A DNA stretch of 64,000 nucleotides, taken from contig CM046838.1 of NCBI GenBank assembly GCA_025618425.1, positions 4,604,715-4,668,714 on the forward strand, written 5' to 3'. Origin of the DNA: Heliocidaris tuberculata (lineage: Eukaryota > Echinodermata > Echinoidea > Camarodonta > Echinometridae). A model generated the notes under the pieces. That model ran no database searches and was not told the DNA's origin. It was given only the letters and a program-made list of their open reading frames with translations. This document shows, piece by piece, positions 55,401 to 64,000 of the stretch. How positions within the stretch are numbered: the first letter of the stretch is position 1; each line of letters begins with the position of its first letter. The position numbers were made by a program, and so were the translations under genes.

Positions 55401-56247
55401 CGGCCAATTTGAAATTCCCATATGCATAGTGATTACAACTTTCAAAAATTCATAACTTTCTTATTGCTTGTCCGATTTTGTTCAAACTTTCACCAATCTG
55501 CTTCTTTGATTTTTCCTCTTTCTTTCAAAGCAACTTGCTATTAAGGTTGGATTTCCCTTTAATAAAATTTGGTATATTATCTGGGATTTTTCGTTGCAGG
55601 TCGGGGCAGAAATTTTGCTATAGGCCATATTAATTCTAATTTGGCGAGCAAGCGTAGTGAACGAGCACAATCTTGTTCAATGTGATGTTTAGTCCAATTT
55701 GGGGTACTTTTCCTAGAGGGTGGTTGTCCTGGGGGTAGTTGTCAGGGGGTAGTTAGTTGTCCTAGAGGGTGATTGCCCTAGGGGGTAGTTGTCCGAGGGT
55801 ACTTGTCCTAGAGGGTGGTTGTCCTAGGGGGTAGTTGTCCAGGGGGTAGTTTTCCGAGGGGTAGTTGTACTAGAGGGTAGTTGTCCTAGAGGGTAGTTGT
55901 CCAGGGGGTAGTTGTCCGGGGGGTAGTTGTCCTAGAGGGTGGTTGTCCTTGGGGGTAGTTGTCCTAGGGTGGTTGTCCTAGGGGGTAGTTGTCCTAGGGT
56001 GGTTGTCCTAGGGGGTAGTTGTCTGGGGGTAGTTGTCCGGGGGGTATTTGTCCTAGAGGGTGGTCGCCCTAGTGGGTAGTTAGTCGGGGGTAATCATCCT
56101 AGAGGGTAATTGTCCCGGGGGGTAGTTGTCGTAGGGGGTGGTTGCCCTAGGGGGTAGTTGTCCCAGGGGGTAGTTGTCCTAGAGGGTGGTTATCCTAGGG
56201 GTGGTTACCTGGGGGTGGTTGTCTAGGGGGTAGGTGTCCGGATACGA
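52457..56247. mobile_element. TU/foldback-like transposon, copy 2 (with nested MITE)
   Basis: 3.8 kb, flanked by TCCTCGAA at 52449-52456 and 56248-56255. Block B carries one uninterrupted CCCTCGAA at 61608-61615 in the same context. Arms 52457-53010 and about 55705-56247 are inverted arrays of 15-16 bp units (GGGGGTAGTTGTCC on the right). The centre aligns with copy 1 except for a 591 bp insertion at 54970-55560. No transposase. Confidence 0.9.
54970..55560. mobile_element. Palindromic MITE nested in foldback copy 2
   Basis: 591 bases absent from copy 1 at the same place. Ends AAAGGGCAATCCGACCTT and, inverted, AAGGTTGGATTTCCCTTT; the arms pair for roughly 100 bases (GAAAGTTTGAA...TTCAAACTTTC). 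No ORF. Confidence 0.8.
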
Positions 56248-56501
56248 TCCTCGAAACCCCAAGCCCCTTCGTTAGTTTATATTCTGAGGTACAAATAGAA
56301 GCTTGAACATTATCAATTTTACAGGCATTAATGTATAAGCATTTTGCATTAATTAGAATTGTTAAGTATATGCATCATTGAAGAAAACAAATTTTGGCAT
56401 TCGAATTATTAGCAAAAGAAAAGTACAGAGTCGAAACTTAAGAAAAGGAGAGAGAGAGGGAGAGAAAGAATTACATAATAATGGAATCCATGAAGAGATT
56501 A

Positions 56502-57728
56502 TACAGTGCGTCCCAGAAAAAACGAAACCCTAAAACAAAGGATTGTTGTGACCACAATTTGTGCTCTATGACAACAATTATCTATTTTCCATAAACTAGA
56601 AGTACTACGCTTTTAAAGCTCATAGACAGTCTCGGTAGCAAAAATCATACTGGCAAGAAACTTATCTAACATAGCCACATACTATTCTCCTTTTATCATA
56701 AGACACATGTACGAGATTATTTAACATTCCATTCACGATTTCGAACAAATTTTAGTGTAAATATCTGCTTGGTAACGGCTTTTCACTGCCTCACACTGAG
56801 ACCATATCCACCCGAAGGTTCCCCACACAATAAACCCAGCGCTTCGCACTATGTGTAGCGTATTCGATAACACACAACAATCCTCATGTGAGTAATGTGT
56901 GTGGCCGTTGTTCGAATTTACATCCCCTCTTTTTGGGGCCAGGGATTTTTATTCTTTTCACCTCTAATTCGATAAATATTTCACTTGAGGAGGACAAAAT
57001 TTCACAGCATCTTAGTTATGTTAGTACCCTGCTATTTATTAAGTAAAATCAAAGAAATCTCACGAAAAGTTTTTGAGGGCTTCCCAAAACTATCCAATAC
57101 CTTTAAATGATACTTTGATGGCATCCATCCGTTTATGTTTTACCGAGCAGCAGCATTTTGAAAATGACATGTAAAAACTCAGTTGTGCCAGATTTGGGTA
57201 AAACCGTAAAAACCTTAGGATCACATGCGAACATGACCCACGGAAATACTAGCTTTGAAAGATATGATACATTTCAATCATAAATTCATAAAATTTACAG
57301 GTCAGTACCATTTTCCAGTGGTGGCAGGGGCGTACACCCTCAAAATTTCCAAAATCAATAAATATCCCTCCTGAGGGTGCAAATTGCCGTAGTCTTGATA
57401 TTTTTCCTGCCTTATGTGCCATTTCTACCTTTTATTTCTATCTGATGACAATGTAAAGTGCCACTTACTTTTACCTTTTTGAAAAATATCACCTTTCTGC
57501 CCGCTTTGTTCTTAAAAGAAATTGCAGTTCTAAAAATGGGGGGAAAATTGCTTATCATTTCGATTGCAGGTGCCATTTCAATACAAAACATGACCTTTCT
57601 CTGCCCCCCCCCCCCAAATCTACAAAACACTGATAATCCTTTATTTTTTTTATGAGGTTATCATCCTTACCCTCATTAATGAAATAGACAGATGAAAAGA
57701 GTCTTCTCATATTGTTTTAAAAGTCATG
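56502..57728. other. Spacer between duplicated blocks, begins with a mariner-type end
   Basis: Starts TACAGTGCGTCCCAGAAAAA, the terminus of the CAGTGCGTCCC family, exactly where similarity to block B ends. No matching right end was found before 57728, so the element is truncated or very diverged. Nothing coding seen. Confidence 0.4.
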
Positions 57729-58122
57729 TTCCTATACACAATGTAAGATTCTTTTCTCAAATGAGCCGGGTCGTTTCCTACAATTTTTTTTTTTTTTTTG
57801 ATTTTGAATAGGCCCTATAAATTCTGTTATTATTTCACACGCTGTAAATTTGTCTTTGCAATAATTCCTTTTATTGTAATGAAAATGAAAGTTGGGGACG
57901 AGTCCAAAATTATATTTTGCAACAAACATTGCTATTAGCTAAGGGGTTTTCCCATGAACAATGAACCATTTTCTAGTTTCATTTGAAATGTCTGGCTTGT
58001 TACAACACTACCATGATCGCACTTTGTAGGCCTAACCTTTCAAAACCTGCTAAATTCCCTGTAAAATGACCCTCATATTGAAATGAATCTGGAAAAAAAA
58101 ATCGACCGTCTCACTTCGTCTA

Positions 58123-59095
58123 TACAGTGCGTCCCAGAAAAAAAGTTAACAGTCATAAAAAGTCTCCCCAAATAAATATTCCAAAATATTTGCAGCACAA
58201 TATCATACCTATGAATAATTTAGGGTCTCTATTATGAAATGAGAGCTTAAGATTTGGCGATAGTTTACACTCGAGTGAGCAAAGGCCAATTTTGTGAAAA
58301 GGTGAAAAATCCAGACTTGACAAGAATTGGTTCTTGCTGGTAGCAGCAAAGTTCAGAGTCTAAGTAGCGTAGAAATTTTCATGTTTTTTTTTTCTATATG
58401 TACATACGTATCTCATCAACATTTTATGCTTCAGTGAGCAATTAACTACTTTAGTGGGTGTTCTGAAATATTAATTTTGGCAAGTTCTTAATTCAAGCTG
58501 GCTTTCTTAGTCAACCACACAGTTTTGATGGGATATGTCAGGACATACAGAAAACAAAGCCTATTCTTTATAAACTGTCTTTTATTTGATCAAATATATA
58601 AAAATTTCTAAGCCTTTTCAAGGCTCTCAACTTCGCTGACACAGCCAGAACCAATACAATTTGTTTTGTCAACGATTGATTTTGCACAATTTAACAGCAG
58701 TGGTTTTTGCTCACTCAAGAGTAAAATATCGTTAGATGTTTTGGTGTCATTTGTTAGGAGAGACCCTAAGCTATCCAAAGATATGCAATTTCATGAACAT
58801 ATTTTTAAATGTTCATGTGGGGAGCCTTTTTCCAACTGTCAACTTTTAACGGTTCTCAAATTTGTTAAAACATGCCAGAACAAATGCCAATTCTTGTCAA
58901 CTCTTGATTTTGCACCATTTCGCAAAAGTCGTTTTTGCTCACTCGGGCTTAAAATATCGTCAGATTTTTGTCGTATCATTTGATAGAAGTTACCCCTAGC
59001 TACCCACAGGTATTAAACTTTCCTATAAATATTATGAAATATCTATTTGGGGGATTTTTTTACAACTGTTAACTTTTTTTCTGGGACGCACTGTA
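58123..59095. mobile_element. Mariner-type MITE, CAGTGCGTCCC termini (block B copy)
   Basis: Same element as 45491-46380, carried by the segmental duplication, with intact TA on both sides. A 105-codon open frame inside (58666-58983) arises from repeated non-coding units and is not considered a gene. Confidence 0.7.
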
Positions 59096-59689
59096 TAACG
59101 AATGCCATAATTTGTTTTACTATCCTTGACTTTTTGCTTCTAAGTATATAGACAACGCTTAAAAATAGATAAATCTAAGTTACTCCCATGTTACTTAAAT
59201 CATAGAAAAGAGTATAATTATTTACCTTCAAAAAGATGCGTATATTCAGAATAAATAAGTCAGATAATTTTTTTATTCAGTATCAACAGAGGAAAATGAC
59301 CCTCGCGAACCCCCCATCCCCGCCCACATGGACAGCTGTCATCCTAGTTAATGATTTAAAATAAAATCAACAATTTAGTGAGATTATTGGATTCACAGGC
59401 ATGAAATTTGTAAGAATCTGATTTCGATTCCAATACCAATATTTAAATCTCACTAATTATTGCTCTATTTGTGAATGCCGCTGTAGTTCAAAACGTCATC
59501 TGCTAACTATCCACTGAAACTTAGCGTATTCAATTTCCATGATTTGTTACATATTCAATATATTAAACACAATGTACCGATGTCTGTTTCGCAATGGTCT
59601 TAAAAAGAAAAAGGCAAAAAATATGACAATAACTTTCTCATCATGACATGATGGGCTTAGAATACAAGAGAATCATACTTTTCTCTTAC

Positions 59690-59870
59690 CTAAATCTTGC
59701 TTGTTGGTATGAACAGGTTCCTTCCTAACCTCACATGAATCTCAACTATCAATGAAACCCCCGCCTTACGGAACTCAACAAACACTGACAGAGGCGAGAA
59801 TCTTTGAGAAGCTAGAGGGGTGAATAGGGTGCAAAGACACCCCCTCATCTTATCCATGTAGCTCCCCTAA
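59690..59870 (-). other. Duplicate of the candidate gene B first exon (block B)
   Basis: Corresponds to 46985-47160, with the same donor (TTTAG then GTAAGAG). It lies between gene B and gene C and reads toward gene B, so it could be an orphan or an alternative upstream start for gene B. Confidence 0.25.
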
Positions 59871-60454
59871 TGTTATGTCTGAATATAGGTAAATAATGTA
59901 GGTAAGACATTGGCGCCGACTTACAGGAAAAATGATTCGACGGCGCCAACCTTGATCAAAACATATGTGGCCGCCACTGTTTACATCATTTATCCTGTTT
60001 GTGCAGGTCGTCCTTGCGCATCCATATTTCCAAACCCTGGCCCAATACTGATGACAATAATATTCTAGACCTTACACTTCCTAAATAACAAGTTTAAACA
60101 AATAATGGTATTGATCTGATAACGTAACAAGGTCTGTTATTTTCATGTTTTGTCTGCCAGAAGTGATGGGAGAATGAGCACTAGCGAAATTGTGAAATCT
60201 GGGATAAGAGTACACAAAACCCAGATTTACAACATGGGATTTTTGTGATTTGACAGGTGAAATAATGCATTATTTCAATTGATACGGGAATGACAGGTCT
60301 ACTGTGGATTATCTACATCAAAATTCTAAATCAGTGGCGGGTCCAGAGGTTTGAAATGGAAGGGTCGCACGTGTCCGCTTAAGGGAGGTGGTTGAAAAAT
60401 AGATGGGGTGCACGCACAGCCTTTCATCATGTTCATGTGCATGCTATTTGTGCC

Positions 60455-60837
60455 TACACTGTAAAAAATAACTGTAAAACTACAGGTTTTCTGGCCCTTG
60501 AAATTAAAAGTTATTGCCGTTATTTCAATTTTACAGTCTTTTTCCTGTAAAACAACAGCAAGTTTGTTGGTTTACCGGAAATCAGCATATATTTACAATC
60601 GCCCGACATAAAACACTGATAAAAAAAACACATTTTTTTTTCATATTTTAACAAGTTACCCTGTTAAATTACAAATAGTTTCCATGTTTCCTTTTTAATT
60701 TACATAGATTTTCCTGTTAGAAATTAAAGTTTCTACTATTTAACCAAAAAAAACGGAAATCTGTTATTTTACATGTACCGTGGAAAAACGGGCATTACGG
60801 CATCCTGACCGCCAGGAAATTTCCCTTGAAAAAACGG

Positions 60838-60878
<41 letters not shown>

Positions 60879-60883
60879 GTGTA
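60455..60883. mobile_element. MITE, TACACTGTAAAAAA family (block B)
   Basis: Paralogue of 48145-48552 carried by the segmental duplication. The terminal poly-T has expanded to about 37 bases. Confidence 0.75.
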
Positions 60884-61139
60884 TCAGTGTTCTGAATATG
60901 GGACTAGTAAAATATCTCAATGAAAACAACTTTAATATTTGTAACCAAATCGGTTTTAAAGAGGGTAATAGAACAACTGATCATAATTGACCATAATTGA
61001 TGGGTATGTAAAACAAAAAGAGAAAGAAGAAAGTGGACACATTTATCTGTGTTTTGTAGATCTGAAAAAAGTATTCGATAATGTTTGGCGGGAAGGTCTT
61101 TTTGGAAGTGTTAAAGAGCACAGGGACGCTACGGCAGTG

Positions 61140-61318
61140 ATGTTATTATTCTCTCTCTCGCTCACTTCCTCTCGATATTTTCTTTTTCACTCTTTCTCAT
61201 ACATGTTTCTCTCCACCGAGTCTTTCTCTTTCGTGCTCGAAGTCTCATACTCCCCCCCCCCCTCTACCCCCCCCCCTCTCCCTCTCTCCCTATATTTTCT
61301 CTCTCTCTCTCTCTTCCA

Positions 61319-61356
<38 letters not shown>

Positions 61357-61360
61357 CATT
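61140..61360. repeat. CT-rich microsatellite cluster
   Basis: TTCTCTCTCT and CCCTCTC runs with poly-C at 61252-61275. Counterpart of 51960-52060 in block A. Confidence 0.8.
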
Positions 61361-61789
61361 CCCATACTCTCCCTCGTTCTTACCTCAAAAATTGACTGTT
61401 TCTCTTATCTTCATCTCGATTTCTACTTTCTAAAGTGTCTTCACACCCCTTCCTTCTTTATACAACCAGGTATCACATTCTTTACAGATAAATGAGTTTA
61501 TAATGTTTCCATGATATAATTCCATGCAAATTGTGGATATCTGTTTAAATACGTGACAAACGTGTCTCGATATCACGATATCGATGTCCATTCATACCGC
61601 CCACTTGCCCTCGAAACCCCAAACCCCTTCGTTAGTTTATATTCTGAGGTACCAATTGAAGCTTGAACTTTATCAATTTTACAGGCATTAATGTGTAAGC
61701 ATTAGAATTATTAAGTATAAGCATCACTGAAGAAAACAAATTTTGGCTTTCGAATTCTTAGCAAAAGAAAAGTATAGAGTCAAAACATG

Positions 61790-61796
<7 letters not shown>

Positions 61797-61840
<44 letters not shown>
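61797..61840. repeat. (GA)n microsatellite
   Basis: A clean GA run of about 42 bases; the block A counterpart near 56447-56465 is much shorter and interrupted. Confidence 0.9.
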
Positions 61841-61843
<3 letters not shown>

Positions 61844-61876
61844 AAGAATTATATAATAATGGAATCCATGAAGAGA

Positions 61877-62228
61877 TATTTATCTGCTTGGCAGAGTCAA
61901 TTGAAGCATCTGTTATCATATATAATCAATACAAACGTAATTGAGTAATAAGAGGATTTGCCCAAACTTTTATCATGTTTATGAAATTCTAGTCGATATT
62001 CAAAATACAATCTTTGGCCCGAAGTTATTTTACATAATGTTTTAAACCTCCAATACGCGCATGTCCTCTTATCCAATGGGCGGACAATAATGCGCTTATA
62101 CGTTTATTTGGTTTAGACCATGGTTTGAAATAAACCTCTTTCGTGAATTCGGGCCTTTATTTACTAAGTGTATGGTTATTTATTTCCCAAATTTACTGAA
62201 TTGATGCTAACTTAAACAAAGGAACAGA
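61877..62228. other. 3' flank of gene C
   Basis: AT-rich sequence after block B and beyond the gene C stop. On the minus strand AATAAA motifs occur near 62175 and 62160; one may be the poly(A) signal. Nothing else seen. Confidence 0.35.
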
Positions 62229-62467
62229 TCAAGCGGAGGGCAAAAAATCGGGCAGCTGAGGCTCCTGGGGCTCCGTGTAAGGTCCGCAATCAGTGGGGTT
62301 GACACATTGGGTGCGATATGAACGCATCAAGCCAGTGTTACAGATGCAGCCTGCTGTACATGGTCTGTATTCACATGACTGTATGTTTGGATGTCCGGGG
62401 CACATCTGATCAGGACATGGTTCGTGACAGGCAGAGAAATACTCCCCCTGAACACAATCTCGTGCCA
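62229..62467 (-). CDS. Gene C terminal exon: TIL domain and C-terminal tail
   Basis: 239 bases after acceptor CCCACAG in phase 1, ending at TGA (62231-62229). It opens ARDCVQGEYFSACHEPCPDQ and has ten TIL cysteines with EYRP between cysteines 5 and 6. The last residues, EPQEPQLPDFLPSA, form a short linear tail with no cysteine. Confidence 0.8.
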
Positions 62468-63699
62468 CTGTGGGAAGAGAAACAGCGATTCATGTAAAGG
62501 GACTTGCTTCATTTTTCTTTAGTTCAATTAAATTCACTATTTTAACTATATCTTAAGAAAATAAATGCTTAGATTAGTTTTTAAAAGTCAATTCCATACT
62601 GATGGAACTGTTAAAAATCCCTAGACTAACTTGAAAATGTAGATAAAATTGTCATGGAAACATAATAAGGCATGCATAACTGTAAAATAAATAATAATAA
62701 TAATAAATAAAAGTAAGTGAATAAACAAATAAATAGAAGGTTTTATCCAAACAGCTTCCTGATAAAATGGTTAAGACTTGATAGTTGGCGGAAACAAAGA
62801 GTAGATCTCAGGTAATATCATAATTCATAAATTGCACTAAGCCGGGGGGGGGGGGGGTGTACGGAAGTTGAACTTGAGACATACAGCATATTTCACAGAT
62901 GAAACTAATTTGCAATGGGCAAAGTGGTCTACGGAAATACATGAAAAGTGGAACACCTACTGCACATTATAACGTAATTATTTTGGAAATTTATCTATAC
63001 ACTGTAAAAAATAACTGTAAAACTACAGGTTTTTTAGCCCTTGAAATTACAAGTCATTGCCGTTATTTCAAGTTTACAGTCTTTTCCTGTAAAACAACAG
63101 CAAGTTTGTTGGTTTACCGGAAATCAGTATATATGAGGAAAAACGGGCATTCCCGGCATCCTGACTGCCAGGAAATTCCCGTGAAAAAAACGGCAATTTT
63201 TTTACAGTGTATCAATAATTTTTCACTTATGTTAGCGGTAGATTAAACAACGAGGCCTATTAAATGGCGTAGGGACCCCATCCAAAATAAATAAACAGAT
63301 GGCGAAATAAGAGAGAGAAATTGAAAGAAAGGGAGAGGGAGTAAGGAACGTAAGCAAGAAGATACGAGCCCCTCCCACATACTCTTCCAATCGCATTTAT
63401 TGCAATTTGAAAGACTGCCCCCCCCCCCCCATGACTGGACTCGTGCTAAATCACTGACTATAGCTTCGCCTGTCTGGATACGCCACTCCTGTAACAGTTT
63501 TTAGGCTATGACTTACATGGGCAGTCACTTTCAAGAACACATCGTCTATTGACAGCATCACGGAAGAATCCGCGGGTCCTATCGCAGGCACAACCAGGCT
63601 GACATCCCGGCTGACATTGTTCTTCGCTAATTCCATCACAAGTCATCTCACCACACGGCGAGGTACACCCACTGTACACCTCACCATGACCACAGCTAA
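62229..63699 (-). CDS. Gene C: 3' end of a second TIL-domain gene (two exons, 5' incomplete)
   Basis: Join 63699-63517 and 62467-62229 on the minus strand. Both junction ends are phase 1, as in gene B. The first visible exon is a ten-cysteine TIL domain; the second is a longer-loop TIL domain followed by a short Pro/Glu-rich tail and stop TGA at 62231-62229. It lies in the same orientation as gene B and about 17 kb upstream of gene B's start. It is clearly a paralogue by module and phase, but lacks the NYCGGC module at its end. Earlier exons, including any signal peptide, lie beyond the right edge. Confidence 0.75.
62998..63211. mobile_element. MITE, TACACTGTAAAAAA family, short copy in gene C intron
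   Basis: A 214-base copy with both ends intact but lacking about 190 bases of interior present in the other two copies. It is an independent insertion, since the flanks differ. Confidence 0.75.
63517..63699 (-). CDS. Gene C exon: TIL domain
   Basis: A 183-base phase 1-1 exon, acceptor CTCCAG, donor GTAAGT. It reads SCGHGEVYSGCTSPCGEMTC at the start and ends CVLESDCP, with ten cysteines. The segment between cysteines 5 and 6 is Q-P-G. It ends like the gene B TIL exons, supporting common descent. Confidence 0.8.
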
Positions 63700-64000
63700 C
63701 TGGAGTGGTGGAGATACCACGAAGAAGAACAACAAAAGAGGGGGAAAAGAAAAGATGGGAAAAAAATAGGATACAGCAAGAAAGAAAGAAAGAATGACGG
63801 CAAAGGAAGAATTAGGAGGAGAAAGAAAAACAATTAGTCCGAAATATACATGATTTTTTAAGGGAAAGGTCATTGAGCAGAAAAGCATCATACCATAACG
63901 AGTCGAAGTTGATAACTATCCGATATTCTAAGATCTTGTAATGAAATTTATATTATGATTTGTAGAAATGTACAACGACTTCCAAATTACTACCGAATTT

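Larger units (their letters stand above)
45089..56501. repeat. Segmental duplication block A
   Basis: From GTTCCTATACACAATGTA onward this block matches 57729-61876 in the same orientation with many small differences. Block A also holds sequence absent from block B: about 47253-47655, most of a LINE (about 48795-51920), a 145 bp MITE (52163-52307) and a foldback element (52457-56247). Confidence 0.8.
57729..61876. repeat. Segmental duplication block B
   Basis: The shorter copy of the block at 45089-56501, same orientation, lying between block A and gene C. It keeps the uninterrupted targets of two block A insertions (61467-61469 and 61608-61615). It has its own insertions, for example the TTTTTTTTTCTATATGTACA region near 58384. 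Confidence 0.8.

Noticed and set aside
58666..58983. A 105-codon open frame with Cys residues
   Set aside because: It lies wholly inside a mariner-type MITE, consists of two related repeat units, and is broken in the paralogous block A.
62899..63246. A 115-codon plus-strand open frame in the gene C intron
   Set aside because: Most of it is the TACACTGTAAAAAA MITE; it is not conserved in the other two copies.

Overview
This is invertebrate nuclear DNA, about two thirds A+T, with small phase-compatible exons in large introns, dense DNA transposons and MITEs, LINE fragments, tRNA-derived SINEs and many poly-C/poly-G runs. Foldback elements whose inverted repeats are built from 15-16 bp tandem units, together with multi-domain TIL genes, point to a marine deuterostome, most likely a sea urchin. 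That is inference; no species can be named from the sequence alone.

Three genes are visible. Gene A (plus strand, last six exons, 2462-19514, 5' end off the left edge) encodes the end of a single-pass membrane protein: an extracellular membrane-adjacent alpha/beta module that looks SEA/ferredoxin-like, one transmembrane helix, and an acidic Ser/Thr-rich tail ending in a class I PDZ-ligand-like sequence. Gene B (minus strand, ten coding exons, 44662-23259) appears complete: a signal-peptide exon, then seven TIL protease-inhibitor domains and two copies of a second cysteine-rich module, 547 residues by my splice model. Genes A and B converge, with poly(A) signals near 19.73 kb and 23.19 kb. Gene C (minus strand, 63699-62229, 5' end off the right edge) is a related TIL gene with two exons in the window.

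The introns are transposon graveyards. Gene A introns hold a 3.75 kb foldback element with a LINE inside, an internally deleted PIF/Harbinger element with a MADF-like second ORF, SINE copies, a palindromic element, and a LINE split by a Penelope/retrozyme-like unit carrying two identical hammerhead-ribozyme-like motifs exactly 420 bp apart. Gene B introns hold a TU-like foldback element, a TTAA-flanked pair of elements sharing one TTAA, a hairpin MITE, SINEs and two LINE remnants.

Upstream of gene B, a block at 45.09-56.50 kb is duplicated at 57.73-61.88 kb. The second copy keeps the empty site of a 3.8 kb foldback element and of a 145 bp MITE that both inserted into the first copy, so these insertions and their target-site duplications can be read directly. 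The duplicated block also carries a candidate non-coding first exon for gene B.

No CRISPR, operon or bacterial feature is present. Reading was by eye; splice models rest on GT/AG sites, phase agreement and cysteine patterns, not on transcripts.
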